A stretch of 64,000 nt of DNA, from contig NZ_CP067169.1 in assembly GCF_028553885.1 (NCBI RefSeq), forward strand, positions 496,001 through 560,000, read 5' to 3'. A program made the translations under genes and the position numbers. Under the pieces are notes generated by a model. That model ran no database searches. It saw nothing but the letters and a program-made list of their open reading frames with translations, and was not told the origin of the DNA. The DNA is from Paracoccus aestuarii. Its GTDB lineage: Bacteria > Pseudomonadota > Alphaproteobacteria > Rhodobacterales > Rhodobacteraceae. Shown here piece after piece: positions 8,584 through 17,524 of this stretch (its first letter is position 1; each line of letters begins with the position of its first letter).

Positions 8584-9363
8584 ATGTGCAAACCCGCCTT
8601 GACCCAGATCAAACCCCGCCGGACCGACGATGCCCCGTCGGGCGATGCGCGCTGCGGCGATTGTCCCATCCGCTATCGCGCCGTCTGCGCCCAATGCGAG
8701 GGCCCGGAGCTGGAGCGGCTGGAACAGATGAAGTTCTACCGCAGCTATCAGGCGGGCCAGCCCATCCTGTGGGAGGGTGACCGCACCGAGTTCGTGGCAT
8801 CCGTCGTCACCGGCGTCGCCACCCTGACCCATACGCTGGAGGATGGGCGCCGCCAGATGGTCGGCCTGCTGCTGCCAAGCGATTTCCTGGGTCGGCCGGG
8901 GCGCGACCGCGCCGCCTATGACGCGACGGCGGCGACCGATGTGGTGCTGTGCTGTTTCCGGCGCGGGCCGTTCGACCAGATGATGCGCCAGACGCCGCAG
9001 CTGGCCCATCGCCTGCTGGACATGACCTTGGACGACCTGGACGCCGCGCGGGAATGGATGCTGCTGCTGGGGCGCAAGACGGCGCGGGAAAAGATCGCCT
9101 CGTTCATCGCGATCATCGCCCGCAGGCAGGCAGCGCTCCACAAGCAGCCCGCCCAGGGTCGCATCGAGATGGAGCTGCCCCTGACGCGCGAGGCGATGGC
9201 CGATTACCTGGGCCTGACCATCGAGACGGTCAGCCGCCAGATCACCGCCCTGCGCCAGGACGGCGTGATCGAGGTGCGCGGCAAGCGCGGCCTGGTCCTG
9301 CCCGACTATGCCCGCCTGGTCGAGGAATCGGGCGATGACAGCGATGGCGGCCTGCCCGACTGA
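8584..9363 (+). CDS. fnrP: FNR-type oxygen-sensing transcriptional regulator (FnrP/FnrL)
   Basis: A 259-residue CRP/FNR family protein. N-terminal cysteines 24, 27 and 35 (CGDCPIRYRAVC), plus Cys123/124 in the sensor domain, can ligate the oxygen-labile [4Fe-4S] cluster. The dimerisation helix is followed by a C-terminal winged helix whose recognition helix reads ETVSRQ, the E--SR pattern that reads TTGAT/ATCAA half-sites. In this group it activates cbb3 oxidase, hemN and other low-oxygen genes. ATG 8584 is the only ATG in range; TTG 8599 is an alternative. An FNR-type box lies inside codons 6-10, so the protein may repress its own gene. The symbol follows Paracoccus usage; fnrL is the Rhodobacter name. 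Confidence 0.93.
   Translation: MCKPALTQIKPRRTDDAPSGDARCGDCPIRYRAVCAQCEGPELERLEQMKFYRSYQAGQPILWEGDRTEFVASVVTGVATLTHTLEDGRRQMVGLLLPSDFLGRPGRDRAAYDATAATDVVLCCFRRGPFDQMMRQTPQLAHRLLDMTLDDLDAAREWMLLLGRKTAREKIASFIAIIARRQAALHKQPAQGRIEMELPLTREAMADYLGLTIETVSRQITALRQDGVIEVRGKRGLVLPDYARLVEESGDDSDGGLPD
8599..8612. promoter_or_regulatory. FNR-type operator (hemN activation, possible fnr autorepression)
   Basis: TTGACCCAGATCAA matches the FNR consensus TTGATNNNNATCAA at 9 of 10 defined positions. Its centre is 42.5 bases upstream of the hemN start codon. With the class II spacing of -41.5, transcription of hemN would start about one base before its AUG; AATGAT at 8575-8570 on the minus strand sits where a -10 element would be. 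On the other strand the same box lies in the first codons of fnr. Confidence 0.8.
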
Positions 9364-9402
9364 GGGCCTTTTCCCCGGCGCCCGCCCATGCTAGGCGGCG
9401 CC

Positions 9403-9440
9403 TTCCCGGTCGCAGCCTACCCGGGTCACAAAAACAAGGG
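9403..9440 (+). ncRNA. preQ1-I riboswitch controlling queC translation
   Basis: The segment reads as a preQ1 class I aptamer. Stem P1 is CCCGG (9405-9409) with CCGGG (9421-9425), enclosing a loop that begins UCGCAG and ends UAC. The A-rich tail ACAAAAACAAGG follows. The layout closely matches the well-studied Thermoanaerobacter tengcongensis aptamer, which has GGUCGCAG in the loop and ACAAAACAAGG in the tail; C9420 corresponds to its ligand-pairing C15. The tail ends in AAGGG (9436-9440), 8 bases before the queC ATG, so ligand binding should hide the ribosome binding site. Its place ahead of a preQ1-pathway operon supports the call. Confidence 0.9.
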
Positions 9441-9448
9441 TTCACATC

Positions 9449-10153
9449 ATGAAGACTGCTCTCGTCTGTTCGGGCGGGCTTGATTCCGTATCATTGGCCC
9501 ATGTCCTGGCCGCCCAAGGCCGGCTGGCCCGCATCGTCAGCTTCGATTACGGCCAGCGCCACCGCAAGGAGCTGGATTTCGCGCGCGACTGCGCGGCGCG
9601 GCTGGCGGTGCCCTTCCACCTGGTCGATCTGTCGGGCCTGGGCGCGGCCTTGTCCGGATCGGCGCTGACCGATGATGTCGCGGTCCCCGACGGCCATTAC
9701 GCCGAGGAGACGATGCGCGTCACGGTCGTGCCCAACCGCAACGCGATCATGCTGAGCGTGGCCTTCGGCATCGCCGCCGCGCAGGGCGACGATGCGGTGG
9801 CGGCGGCGGTCCATGGCGGCGATCACTTCATCTATCCCGATTGCCGGCCAGGCTTCACCGACGCCTTCGCCGCCATGCAGCGCGCCGCGCTGGAGGGCTA
9901 TGCCGAGATCGCGCTGGAGGTGCCCTTCGTGCATGCCACCAAGGCCGACATCGTGACCGCCGGTGCGGCGGCTGGCACGCCCTTTGCGCGGACGTGGTCC
10001 TGCTACAAGGGCGGGGACCGTCATTGCGGGCGCTGCGGCACCTGCGTCGAACGGCGCGAGGCCTTTCACCTGGCCGGGGTCGCGGACCCCACCGATTACG
10101 CCGATCCCGATTACTGGCGCGCCGCCCTGGCCGCCCATGCCGGAGGGGCCTGA
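9449..10153 (+). CDS. queC: 7-cyano-7-deazaguanine synthase
   Basis: A 234-residue enzyme that converts 7-carboxy-7-deazaguanine to preQ0 with ATP and ammonia, the third dedicated step of queuosine synthesis. The ATP-pyrophosphatase loop CSGGLDSVS is at residues 8-16, and a C-terminal zinc site CGRCGTC is near residues 190-196. AAGGG, 8 bases before the start, is the tail of the preQ1-I riboswitch. It heads a tight queC-queD-queE operon; its stop overlaps the queD start by one base (TGATG). No queF is present in the window. Confidence 0.96.
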   Translation: MKTALVCSGGLDSVSLAHVLAAQGRLARIVSFDYGQRHRKELDFARDCAARLAVPFHLVDLSGLGAALSGSALTDDVAVPDGHYAEETMRVTVVPNRNAIMLSVAFGIAAAQGDDAVAAAVHGGDHFIYPDCRPGFTDAFAAMQRAALEGYAEIALEVPFVHATKADIVTAGAAAGTPFARTWSCYKGGDRHCGRCGTCVERREAFHLAGVADPTDYADPDYWRAALAAHAGGA

Positions 10154-10506
10154 TGTTCAGGATCACCAAGGAATTCCATTTCAGCGCCTCGCATGTGCTG
10201 GATCACCTGCCCGCCGATCACCAATGCGCGCGGCTGCATGGCCATAACTACGTCGTGGTGGTCGAACTGGCGGCGCCCGCGCTGAACGGCGACGGCTTCG
10301 TGCGCGATTTCCATGAACTGGCGGCGCTGAAGGCCTATCTGGACGAGCATTTCGATCACCGCCACCTGAACGATGTGATCGAAGGCCCGACCACGGCCGA
10401 GGCCCTGGCCCGGCATCTGCATGACTGGTGCAGGGCGCGCTGGCCAGAAACCGCGGCCGTCCGGGTCAGCGAGACGCCCAAGACCTGGGCGGAATACCGG
10501 CCATGA
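10153..10506 (+). CDS. queD: 6-carboxy-5,6,7,8-tetrahydropterin synthase
   Basis: A 117-residue member of the PTPS/QueD family. Zinc ligands are the His of HFSASHVL near residue 15 and the two His of HGHNY near 31-33, with the catalytic Cys in CARLHGHNY just before. It makes 6-carboxytetrahydropterin from dihydroneopterin triphosphate for queuosine. The start codon overlaps the queC stop by one base, and its own stop overlaps the queE start as ATGA, so the three genes are very probably translationally coupled. Confidence 0.96.
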   Translation: MFRITKEFHFSASHVLDHLPADHQCARLHGHNYVVVVELAAPALNGDGFVRDFHELAALKAYLDEHFDHRHLNDVIEGPTTAEALARHLHDWCRARWPETAAVRVSETPKTWAEYRP

Positions 10507-11213
10507 AGCCTCTTCGTATCGCCGAGATCTTCGGCCCCACCATCCAGGGCGAGGGTGCGCTGATCGGCGAGCCTACGGTCTTCGTGCGCGCGGGCGGCTG
10601 CGATTATCGCTGTTCGTGGTGCGATTCGATGCATGCGGTGGACAGTGCCTATCGCGACGCTTGGGCGCCCATGACAACCGAGGCCATCTGGGCCGAAGTC
10701 GCGCGCCTGTCGGGCGGGCGGGCGCTGACGCTGTCGATCTCGGGCGGGAACCCGGCGATCCAGGATTTCGGCCAGCTGGTCGCCCGTGCCCGGGCCGAAG
10801 GATACCGCACCGCGCTGGAGACCCAGGGCTCGGTCGCGCGGGACTGGTTCGCGGGGCTGGACATGCTGGTCCTGAGCCCCAAGCCGCCCTCCAGCGGCGA
10901 GGTGCCGGACCCCGAGGCCCTGGCGGCCTGCATCGCGGCGGGGCAGGGGGCGGGGGCGATGGTGCTGAAGATGGTGATCTTCGATGCCGAGGATTACGCC
11001 TTTGCCCGGCGGATCGCGGCGGATCATCCGGGCCTGCCGGTCTATCTGCAGCCGGGCAATCCCGAGACCGACCCCGACCGGCCGGTGGCCGCCCAGGACG
11101 TGGCCGACCGGCTGCTATGGCTGGTCGAGATGGTCACCGCTGATGGCTGGTTCGGTGTGCGGGTCCTGCCGCAGCTGCATGTGCTGCTGTGGGGCAACCA
11201 GCGCGGGGTCTGA
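10503..11213 (+). CDS. queE: 7-carboxy-7-deazaguanine synthase
   Basis: A 236-residue radical SAM protein. The cluster motif is CDYRCSWC near residues 32-39, with the CX3CX2C spacing of QueE, and the N-terminus [18 protein letters not shown] is a QueE hallmark. It rearranges carboxytetrahydropterin to CDG in queuosine synthesis. ATG 10503 overlaps the queD stop by 4 bases (ATGA), which fixes the start and rejects the longer frame starting at 10428. It is the last gene of the operon and is followed by a hairpin at 11241-11259. Confidence 0.96.
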   Translation: MKPLRIAEIFGPTIQGEGALIGEPTVFVRAGGCDYRCSWCDSMHAVDSAYRDAWAPMTTEAIWAEVARLSGGRALTLSISGGNPAIQDFGQLVARARAEGYRTALETQGSVARDWFAGLDMLVLSPKPPSSGEVPDPEALAACIAAGQGAGAMVLKMVIFDAEDYAFARRIAADHPGLPVYLQPGNPETDPDRPVAAQDVADRLLWLVEMVTADGWFGVRVLPQLHVLLWGNQRGV

Positions 11214-11240
11214 CGCCGCAATTTGCGTCCCGCGACGGCC

Positions 11241-11259
11241 GGGGGGACGCTGTCCCCCC
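11241..11259. terminator. GC hairpin between convergent queE and uspA
   Basis: GGGGGGAC (11241-11248) pairs perfectly with GTCCCCCC (11252-11259) around a GCT loop. It lies between two convergent genes, so it could end transcription in both directions. No U-run follows on either strand. The 17 bases before the hairpin arm (11223-11239) recur exactly at 26370-26386, before another terminator-like hairpin. Confidence 0.6.
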
Positions 11260-11296
11260 GGACCCCCCTGTGCCGCGCCCGGTGTCGCCGGTTGGA

Positions 11297-12136
11297 TCAG
11301 CGGGCCAGGAAGACCGGCAGCGCCGCCTGTTCCAGCATGTTGCGCGTGGCGCCCCCCAGGATCGCCTGGCGCAACCGCGAATGGCCATAGGCGCCCATCA
11401 CCACCAGATCGGCGCCGATCTCGGTCGCGCGGCGGTTCAGCTGGTCGCTGATGCGCGGGCCGCTGCGGGCCAGCACCGCGACCTGGGTCCGCACCCCGTG
11501 CCGCGTCAGCATCTGCGCCAAGGCCCCGCCGGGATCCGAGCGTTCCGGCCCGCTGCGGCCCGGATCGATGCAGGTCAGTTCGACCATCCGCGCCTGGCGC
11601 AGCAGCGGCAGGGCGCGGCGGATCGCGGCCAAGGCTTCGGGCGACTGGTTCCAGGCCACCAGCACGCCGCGGGGCGGCATGACGGGGGCCGCGTCGCGCG
11701 GCAGGATCAGGACCGGGCAGCCCCCCTCGAAGAGCGCGGCCTCGGTCGCGGTCACGGCGTCCTGGGGCTGGCCCTGCGCATAGGGGGCCGACTGGACCGC
11801 CAGATCGGCGAAGCGCGCCCGCATCCCGATCAGCGAGGCCATGCCCCCCGATTGCGTCACCGCCGATTCGCAGGACCAGCGCAGGTCGATCGCGGCGGCC
11901 AGGCGATCACGGACCATCGTCTCCAGCCGGGTGACGTCCTGCAGCGCGTTGTCGATCGCCTCGCGCAGGCCATAGGGTGTGCCGCCGGGAAAGAAATAGC
12001 CCGCCTGGCTGTGATCGATGCCCAGGCACAGCACCTCCAGATGGGCGTCCTGCGCGGTGGCCAAGGCGGCGGCGCCGTCCAGCTGGGGCAGTTGCGACGG
12101 ATCGCAGAGAACCGTCAGGATCGTCTTGTAGCTCAT
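11297..12136 (-). CDS. Universal stress protein with two Usp domains
   Basis: A 279-residue protein with tandem UspA domains. The first starts MSYKTILTVL, and the second ends with the GAYGHSRLRQAILGGATRNML nucleotide-binding signature. AAGGTGAT lies just before ATG 12136. It diverges from ccoN, with two FNR-type boxes between them. In Paracoccus denitrificans a usp gene also neighbours cco genes. The likely role is an accessory protein for low-oxygen or stressed growth; the molecular activity of double Usp proteins is not established. Confidence 0.9.
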   Translation of the reverse strand: MSYKTILTVLCDPSQLPQLDGAAALATAQDAHLEVLCLGIDHSQAGYFFPGGTPYGLREAIDNALQDVTRLETMVRDRLAAAIDLRWSCESAVTQSGGMASLIGMRARFADLAVQSAPYAQGQPQDAVTATEAALFEGGCPVLILPRDAAPVMPPRGVLVAWNQSPEALAAIRRALPLLRQARMVELTCIDPGRSGPERSDPGGALAQMLTRHGVRTQVAVLARSGPRISDQLNRRATEIGADLVVMGAYGHSRLRQAILGGATRNMLEQAALPVFLAR

Positions 12137-12196
12137 GGGATCACCTTTGCGTTCCGGTTGCAGGGGACAGGATGACGCAGGGCGGCGCGGCCGGCC

Positions 12197-12210
12197 TTGA
12201 TCCCGATCAA
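12197..12210. promoter_or_regulatory. FNR-type operator 1 (uspA/ccoN)
   Basis: TTGATCCCGATCAA is a perfect match to the FNR consensus half-sites. Its centre is 67.5 bases from the uspA start codon, so with -41.5 spacing uspA transcription would start near 12162. It is also 23 bases upstream of operator 2. Confidence 0.9.
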
Positions 12211-12219
12211 TCGCCCGAC

Positions 12220-12233
12220 TTGACCCAGATCAA
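12220..12233. promoter_or_regulatory. FNR-type operator 2 (ccoN promoter)
   Basis: TTGACCCAGATCAA has one mismatch to consensus and is identical to the box at 8599-8612 in fnr. Class II spacing predicts ccoNOQP transcription from about 12268, and TATTCC at 12257-12262 fits a -10 element at that distance. The mRNA leader would be about 88 bases. Confidence 0.88.
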
Positions 12234-12355
12234 GGCCGGCGGGCCCGCCCGCGCCCTATTCCCGTCCCCGACAGGACCCCGCCCGGCGCATGATTCGCCC
12301 GGAGGACCGGGGCCGCAGGGACGAAGGGGACAAGGCCAATGGGCACGGAGAGCGC

Positions 12356-13960
12356 ATGTCGGGCATCGTGAAACTGATCCTGCTGGGGGCGATCACGCTG
12401 TTCGCCGCCATCGGCAGCAACCTGGCGCGGGACCTGGCCTATCAGGTCAACGCGCTGACCGTCATGCTGGTCGCGGGCGGGCTGTTCCTGTGGACCCTGC
12501 GCCGCATCGACGAGCCGGTGCCCGCCGTCGATCCCGGCGCCTATCAGGACGGGGTGATCCGCGCGGGCGTGATCGCCACGGTCCTGTGGGGGGTGGTGGG
12601 GTTCCTGGCGGGGACCTTCATCGCGTTCCAGCTGGCCTTCCCGGCGCTGAACTTCAGCGACGCGACCCAAGGATACCTGAACTTCGGCAAGCTGCGGCCG
12701 CTGCATACCAGCGCGGTCATCTTCGCCTTCGGGGGCAATGCGCTGATCGCCACGTCCTTCTATGTGGTCCAGCGCACCTCGGCGGCGCGGCTCTGGGGCG
12801 GGAACGCGGCCTGGTTCGTGTTCTGGGGATACAACCTCTTCATCGTGCTGGCGGCATCGGGATACATTCTGGGCGCCACCCAGTCCAAGGAATATGCCGA
12901 ACCGGAATGGTATGCCGACTGGTGGCTGACGGTGGTCTGGGTCGTCTATCTGGCGGTGTTCCTCGGCACGATCATCAAGCGCCGCGAGCCGCATATCTAT
13001 GTGGCCAACTGGTTCTACCTGGCCTTCATCGTGACCATCGCGATGCTGCATATCGTCAACAACCTGTCGGTGCCGGTCAGCATCTGGGGGTCGAAATCCG
13101 TGCCGCTGTTTTCCGGCGTGCAGGACGCGATGGTGCAGTGGTGGTACGGCCATAACGCGGTCGGGTTCTTCCTGACGGCGGGGTTCCTGGGGATGATGTA
13201 CTACTTCATCCCCAAGCAGGCCGAGCGGCCGGTCTATTCCTATCGGCTGTCGATCATCCACTTCTGGGCGATCATCTTCCTGTACATCTGGGCGGGGCCG
13301 CATCACCTGCATTACACGGCGCTGCCGGAATGGGCCGCGACCTTGGGGATGGTGTTCTCGATCATGCTGTGGATGCCCAGCTGGGGCGGCATGATCAACG
13401 GGCTGATGACCCTGTCGGGGGCCTGGGACAAGCTGCGCACGGATCCGATCATCCGCATGATGGTCGTCGCGGTGGGGTTCTATGGCATGGCCACCTTCGA
13501 GGGGCCGATGATGTCGATCAAATCCGTCAACGCGCTGAGCCATTACACCGACTGGACCATCGGCCATGTCCATTCCGGGGCCTTGGGCTGGAACGGGATG
13601 ATCACCTTCGGCGCGCTCTATTTCCTGGTGCCGCGGCTGTGGGATCGTCCGGGCCTCTACAGCCTGCGGCTGGTCAGCTGGCACTTCTGGCTGGCGACGA
13701 TCGGGATCGTCCTCTACGCGGCCTCGATGTGGGTCACCGGCATCATGGAGGGCCTGATGTGGCGCGAGGTCGACCAGCACGGCTACCTGGTCAACGCCTT
13801 CGCCGACACGGTCAGCGCCAAGTTCCCGATGTATGTCCTGCGCGGCCTGGGCGGCGTGCTGTACCTGGCGGGCGCGATCATCATGACATGGAACCTGTGG
13901 GCGACCGTCGCCCGGCAGCCGCGCCGCATCGGCGCAGGCGCCGCGGTTCCCGCAGAATAA
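12356..13960 (+). CDS. ccoN: cbb3-type cytochrome c oxidase subunit I
   Basis: A 534-residue polytopic membrane protein, the catalytic haem-copper subunit of the high-affinity cbb3 oxidase. Visible family marks are [21 protein letters not shown] near the first haem ligand, [23 protein letters not shown] with copper and haem-region residues near 260-280, and [14 protein letters not shown] with further histidines. About 12 hydrophobic segments are apparent. ATG 12356 was chosen because GGAG precedes it and the residues encoded upstream are not hydrophobic or family-like. It is the first gene of ccoNOQP and lies behind FNR-type boxes. Confidence 0.97.
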   Translation: MSGIVKLILLGAITLFAAIGSNLARDLAYQVNALTVMLVAGGLFLWTLRRIDEPVPAVDPGAYQDGVIRAGVIATVLWGVVGFLAGTFIAFQLAFPALNFSDATQGYLNFGKLRPLHTSAVIFAFGGNALIATSFYVVQRTSAARLWGGNAAWFVFWGYNLFIVLAASGYILGATQSKEYAEPEWYADWWLTVVWVVYLAVFLGTIIKRREPHIYVANWFYLAFIVTIAMLHIVNNLSVPVSIWGSKSVPLFSGVQDAMVQWWYGHNAVGFFLTAGFLGMMYYFIPKQAERPVYSYRLSIIHFWAIIFLYIWAGPHHLHYTALPEWAATLGMVFSIMLWMPSWGGMINGLMTLSGAWDKLRTDPIIRMMVVAVGFYGMATFEGPMMSIKSVNALSHYTDWTIGHVHSGALGWNGMITFGALYFLVPRLWDRPGLYSLRLVSWHFWLATIGIVLYAASMWVTGIMEGLMWREVDQHGYLVNAFADTVSAKFPMYVLRGLGGVLYLAGAIIMTWNLWATVARQPRRIGAGAAVPAE

Positions 13961-13972
13961 GGGGCAATCACC

Positions 13973-14698
13973 ATGGGCATTCTCGACAGACACAAGATCC
14001 TGGAACGCAACGCGACGCTGCTGCTGGTCCTGTCCTTCCTGGTCGTCTCGATCGGCGGCATCGTCCAGATCACGCCGCTGTTCTATCTGGAAAACACCAT
14101 CGAGCCGGTCGAGGGCGTGCGCCCCTACACGCCCTTGGAGCTGACCGGCCGCGACATCTACATCCGCGAGGGCTGCTATGTCTGCCACAGCCAGATGATC
14201 CGGCCGATGCGCGACGAGGTCGAACGCTATGGCCATTACAGCCTGGCGGCGGAATCCATGTATGACCACCCGTTCCAGTGGGGGTCGAAACGCACCGGGC
14301 CGGACCTGGCCCGGGTGGGGGGGCGCTATTCGGACGAATGGCATGTGGATCACCTGCGCGACCCGCAATCGGTGGTGCCGGAATCGATCATGCCGAAATA
14401 CGGCTTCCTGCTGGACCGGGTGATCCGCCCCGACGACATCCGCGCCCGGCTGATCGCCGACCGTCGCGTGGGCGTGCCCTATGACGACGAGATGATCCGC
14501 AACGCCGCCGCCGATTTCCGGCTGCAGGCGGATGAATGGGGGGACGCGGCCGCGCTGCAGTCGCGCTATCCCGGCGCGCAGGTCCGCAATTTCGACCGCC
14601 AGCCGCAACTGACCGAGATGGACGCCCTGGTCGCCTATCTGCAGGTCCTGGGCACGATGGTCGATTTCTCGACCTTCCAGCCCGATCCGAACCGCTGA
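13973..14698 (+). CDS. ccoO: cbb3-type cytochrome c oxidase subunit II (mono-haem cytochrome c)
   Basis: A 241-residue membrane-anchored cytochrome c. One N-terminal membrane helix (about residues 15-35, [18 protein letters not shown]) is followed by a single haem c site, [15 protein letters not shown], near residue 67, with further Met residues for axial ligation. It passes electrons to CcoN at the periplasmic face. It lies 12 bases after ccoN and 7 bases before ccoQ. Confidence 0.97.
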   Translation: MGILDRHKILERNATLLLVLSFLVVSIGGIVQITPLFYLENTIEPVEGVRPYTPLELTGRDIYIREGCYVCHSQMIRPMRDEVERYGHYSLAAESMYDHPFQWGSKRTGPDLARVGGRYSDEWHVDHLRDPQSVVPESIMPKYGFLLDRVIRPDDIRARLIADRRVGVPYDDEMIRNAAADFRLQADEWGDAAALQSRYPGAQVRNFDRQPQLTEMDALVAYLQVLGTMVDFSTFQPDPNR

Positions 14699-14705
14699 GG
14701 CCGCC

Positions 14706-14894
14706 ATGGAAACCTACAGCTTCCTGCGCGCCATGGCCGACAGCTGGGCGCTTCTGATCCTGGTGCTGATCTTTGTGGGCGTGATCGTCTTCGTGTTCCG
14801 CCCCGGCGGGCGGCGCGCCCAGAAGGATGCCGCCGACAGCATCTTCCGCAACGAGACCCGGCCCGCCCGCGACGACAGAAAGGATGACCTGTGA
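14706..14894 (+). CDS. ccoQ: cbb3-type cytochrome c oxidase small subunit CcoQ
   Basis: A 62-residue single-helix protein. [33 protein letters not shown] has one membrane span ending in the FRPG motif typical of CcoQ. It stabilises or protects the oxidase and is not catalytic. Position between ccoO and ccoP is diagnostic. The stop overlaps the ccoP start (TGATG). Confidence 0.93.
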   Translation: METYSFLRAMADSWALLILVLIFVGVIVFVFRPGGRRAQKDAADSIFRNETRPARDDRKDDL

Positions 14895-15901
14895 TGTCCG
14901 ACGATCCCAGCAAGCCGGCCGACCCGGACGACCGCATCGACCTGCGCCGCCAAGCGGCCGATCCCGATCATGCGGCCAAGATCGCGGGCGACCTGCCCCC
15001 CCGCCCCGCGCCCGACATGCCCGTGACCCCCAAGCGCCGCGGCCGGGCCCAGCCCAAGGCACCGGTGCCCTCGACCGGGCATGAATGGGACGGGATCACC
15101 GAATATGACAACCCGATGCCGCGCTGGTGGCTGTGGACCTTCTATGCGACGATTGTCTGGGCGGTGGGCTACATGATCGCCTATCCGGCGATCCCGCTGG
15201 TGACGCAGGCGACCCAAGGGGTGATCGGCGGCAATGCCCGGTCCCAGGTCGCGGCCCAAATCGACAGCTTCGCCGCCGCCAATGCCCCCGTGCGCGAGGC
15301 GCTGGTCCGGACCCCGCTGGACCGCATCCCGGCCGATCCCGACCTGATGGGCTATGCCACCAATGCGGGGGCGGCGCTTTATCGGACGTGGTGCGCGCAA
15401 TGCCACGGGGCAGGGGCTGCGGGGGCGCGGGGCTATCCCAACCTGCTGGACGATGTCTGGCTGTGGGGCGGCACGATGGAGGACATCCACCTGACCCTGC
15501 TGCACGGCATCCGCGACCCGGCCGATCCCGATACCCGCTATTCCCAGATGCCGCGCTTCGGGGTGGACGGGCTGCTGGATGCCGACCGGATCGAGGAGGT
15601 CGCGCATTTCAGCCTGTCGCTGTCGGGCGCCCCCCATGACCCTGCCCTGGCCGCGCCGGGGGCGCAGGTCTATGCCGAGAACTGCGTGGCCTGCCACGGC
15701 CCCGCGGGCGAGGGCGACCGCAGCCAGGGCGCACCCGCGCTGAACGACCAGGTCTGGCTCTATGGCAGCGAGCCCCAGACCGTCGCGCGGATCATCCATG
15801 ACGGCCCCTATGGCGTCATGCCCGCCTGGTCCGACCGTCTGACCGAGGCCGAGATCCGTGCCCTGACCGTCTATGTCCACGGGCTGGGGGGCGGCGAGTA
15901 A
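14894..15901 (+). CDS. ccoP: cbb3-type cytochrome c oxidase subunit III (di-haem cytochrome c)
   Basis: A 335-residue di-haem cytochrome. A hydrophilic N-terminus is followed by the family signature [17 protein letters not shown] near residue 60, then one membrane helix. Two haem c sites follow: WCAQCHG near 170 and NCVACHG near 260. It receives electrons from soluble cytochromes. ATG 14894 overlaps the ccoQ stop; a GTG one codon upstream is possible. The maturation genes ccoGHIS, often next in related genomes, are not here; instead a 223-base structured interval leads to convergent miaB. Confidence 0.96.
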   Translation: MSDDPSKPADPDDRIDLRRQAADPDHAAKIAGDLPPRPAPDMPVTPKRRGRAQPKAPVPSTGHEWDGITEYDNPMPRWWLWTFYATIVWAVGYMIAYPAIPLVTQATQGVIGGNARSQVAAQIDSFAAANAPVREALVRTPLDRIPADPDLMGYATNAGAALYRTWCAQCHGAGAAGARGYPNLLDDVWLWGGTMEDIHLTLLHGIRDPADPDTRYSQMPRFGVDGLLDADRIEEVAHFSLSLSGAPHDPALAAPGAQVYAENCVACHGPAGEGDRSQGAPALNDQVWLYGSEPQTVARIIHDGPYGVMPAWSDRLTEAEIRALTVYVHGLGGGE

Positions 15902-15953
15902 GCCCCCCGACCCATCCGGTTTCCAAGGCCCTGCCACGGGGCTGCGGAAAGAT

Positions 15954-15993
15954 CCGGTCCCCCGTCCTGTTCGCGCGTTCCTCGGGGGACCGG
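15954..15993. repeat. Hairpin 1 of a related pair after ccoP
   Basis: CCGGTCCCCCG (15954-15964) pairs perfectly with CGGGGGACCGG (15983-15993) across an 18-base loop. The loop contains TCGCGCGTTC, which is also in the loop of the second hairpin at 16067-16108. Just upstream, TTTCC near 15920 and GGAAA near 15946 can form another stem, so the whole 15910-16110 interval is structured. Confidence 0.75.
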
Positions 15994-16066
15994 CATTCCA
16001 TCCGCAGGCTGCGGCGCGCGACGCCCCCTGCGACACCGCTTCCGCGCAGGCCAGTCCGCGTGGAAG

Positions 16067-16108
16067 GCCGACCCCCGGCCATCGTCGCGCGTTCTGCCGG
16101 GGGTCGGC
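16067..16108. terminator. Hairpin 2 of the pair; probable terminator between ccoP and miaB
   Basis: GCCGACCCCCGGC (16067-16079) pairs perfectly with GCCGGGGGTCGGC (16096-16108), a 13-base stem with a 16-base loop holding TCGCGCGTTC. On the plus strand it is followed by GTCCTTTTCC, a short U-run consistent with intrinsic termination of ccoP-side transcripts. Being a palindrome, it could also end miaB transcription. Confidence 0.75.
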
Positions 16109-16124
16109 GTCCTTTTCCGGGGGG

Positions 16125-17450
16125 TCAGGCCGCCAGCGCGCCGCGCAGGGAATTGGGCGCGCTTTCGACGATGCGCACCTGAACCAGATCGCCCACCTGC
16201 GCATCGGGCGCATCGACAAAGACCGAATGCAGGTAATCGGACTTGCCGATGATCTGGCCCGGCTCGCGGCCCGGTTTTTCGAACAGCACGCCCACGGTGC
16301 GGCCCACCATGTCCTGCTGGACGGCGCGCTGCTGGCGCGTCAGCAGGGCCTGCAATTCCTGCAACCGGGCATCGGCGACGGCGCCGTCCACCTCGGGGCG
16401 GTCATAGGCGGGGGTGCCGGGGCGGGGCGAATACTTGAAGCTGAAGGCTGTGCCGAAGCCCACCTGTTCCACCAGGCGCAGTGTCTCGGCATGGTCCTGA
16501 TCCGTCTCGCCCGGGAAACCCACGATGAAGTCGCTGGTCAGCAGGATATCGGGCCGCGCCGCGCGGATGCGGTCGATCAGGCGCAGATACTGGTCGGCCG
16601 TATGCTTGCGGTTCATCGCCTTCAGGATGCGGTCGCTGCCCGATTGCACCGGCAGATGCAGATAGGGCATCAGCTGGGGGATGTCGCGATGCGCCTCGAT
16701 CAGGTCGTCCGCCATGTCGTTGGGATGGCTGGTGGTGTAGCGGATGCGGTCCAGACCGTCGATTTCGGCCAGCGCGCGGATCAGGCGGCCAAAGCCCCAT
16801 TCGCCGCCCGCGCCCGCGCCGTGCCAGCCATTGACGTTCTGACCCAGCAGCGTGATCTCGCGCACGCCGCGGGCGACCAGATCGCGCGCCTCGGTCAGGA
16901 TGCGGTCGACGGGGCGGCTGACCTCGGCCCCGCGGGTATAGGGGACGACGCAGAAGGCGCAGAACTTGTCGCAGCCCTCCTGCACGGTCAGGAAGGCCGC
17001 GGGCGCGCGGCGGGTGGCGCGGCGTTCGGGCAGGTGGTCGAACTTGTCCTCGGGCGGGAACTCGGTCAGGATCGCGGGCGCCTCACCGCGCAGCATGGCG
17101 GGCAGGCGGTGATAGGTCTGCGGCCCGACGACCAGATCGACCAGCGGCATGCGGCGGACGATCTCCTCGCCCTCGGCCTGGGCCACGCAGCCTGCGACCC
17201 CGATCTTCAGATCGGGGCGCGCGGCCTTCAGGGGCTTCAGCCGGCCCAGATCGGAATAGAGCTTCTCGGCCGCCTTCTCGCGGATATGGCAGGTGTTCAG
17301 CAGGACCATGTCGGCGTCCGACTGATCCTCGGTCAGGACATAGCCTTCCGCGCCCATGGCCTCGGCCATGCGCTGGCTGTCATAGACGTTCATCTGGCAG
17401 CCATAGGTCTTGATGAACAGTTTCTTCGCGGCCGGGGTGCTGGCGGTCAT
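16125..17450 (-). CDS. miaB: tRNA (N6-isopentenyladenosine-37-C2)-methylthiotransferase
   Basis: A 441-residue radical SAM methylthiotransferase. The N-terminal UPF0004 domain has its cluster cysteines in [24 protein letters not shown] and GVAGCVAQ. The radical SAM motif is CDKFCAFC near 150, and a C-terminal TRAM domain ends the protein. It adds the methylthio group to i6A37 in tRNAs that read UNN codons. ATG 17450 starts the conserved region; an upstream ATG at 17486 adds 12 residues unlike the family. Confidence 0.95.
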   Translation of the reverse strand: MTASTPAAKKLFIKTYGCQMNVYDSQRMAEAMGAEGYVLTEDQSDADMVLLNTCHIREKAAEKLYSDLGRLKPLKAARPDLKIGVAGCVAQAEGEEIVRRMPLVDLVVGPQTYHRLPAMLRGEAPAILTEFPPEDKFDHLPERRATRRAPAAFLTVQEGCDKFCAFCVVPYTRGAEVSRPVDRILTEARDLVARGVREITLLGQNVNGWHGAGAGGEWGFGRLIRALAEIDGLDRIRYTTSHPNDMADDLIEAHRDIPQLMPYLHLPVQSGSDRILKAMNRKHTADQYLRLIDRIRAARPDILLTSDFIVGFPGETDQDHAETLRLVEQVGFGTAFSFKYSPRPGTPAYDRPEVDGAVADARLQELQALLTRQQRAVQQDMVGRTVGVLFEKPGREPGQIIGKSDYLHSVFVDAPDAQVGDLVQVRIVESAPNSLRGALAA

Positions 17451-17524
17451 GTCATGCGATCCTGATGGGGTCGCGCAGCGATACATGAAAGACCGCCCCT
17501 TGGAAAGCCACGGCTGAACGAGGG

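Noticed and set aside
12230..14707. 825-codon minus-strand frame opposite ccoN and ccoO
   Set aside because: Antisense shadow of the oxidase genes, with no domain-like pattern, and it would cross the FNR-box region.
14895..15901. ccoGHIS maturation genes expected after ccoP
   Set aside because: Nothing resembling them lies downstream; miaB converges from the other strand, so they must be elsewhere in the genome.
15902..16124. Small protein gene between ccoP and miaB
   Set aside because: No frame with a start, ribosome binding site and plausible composition was seen; the interval is dominated by hairpins.
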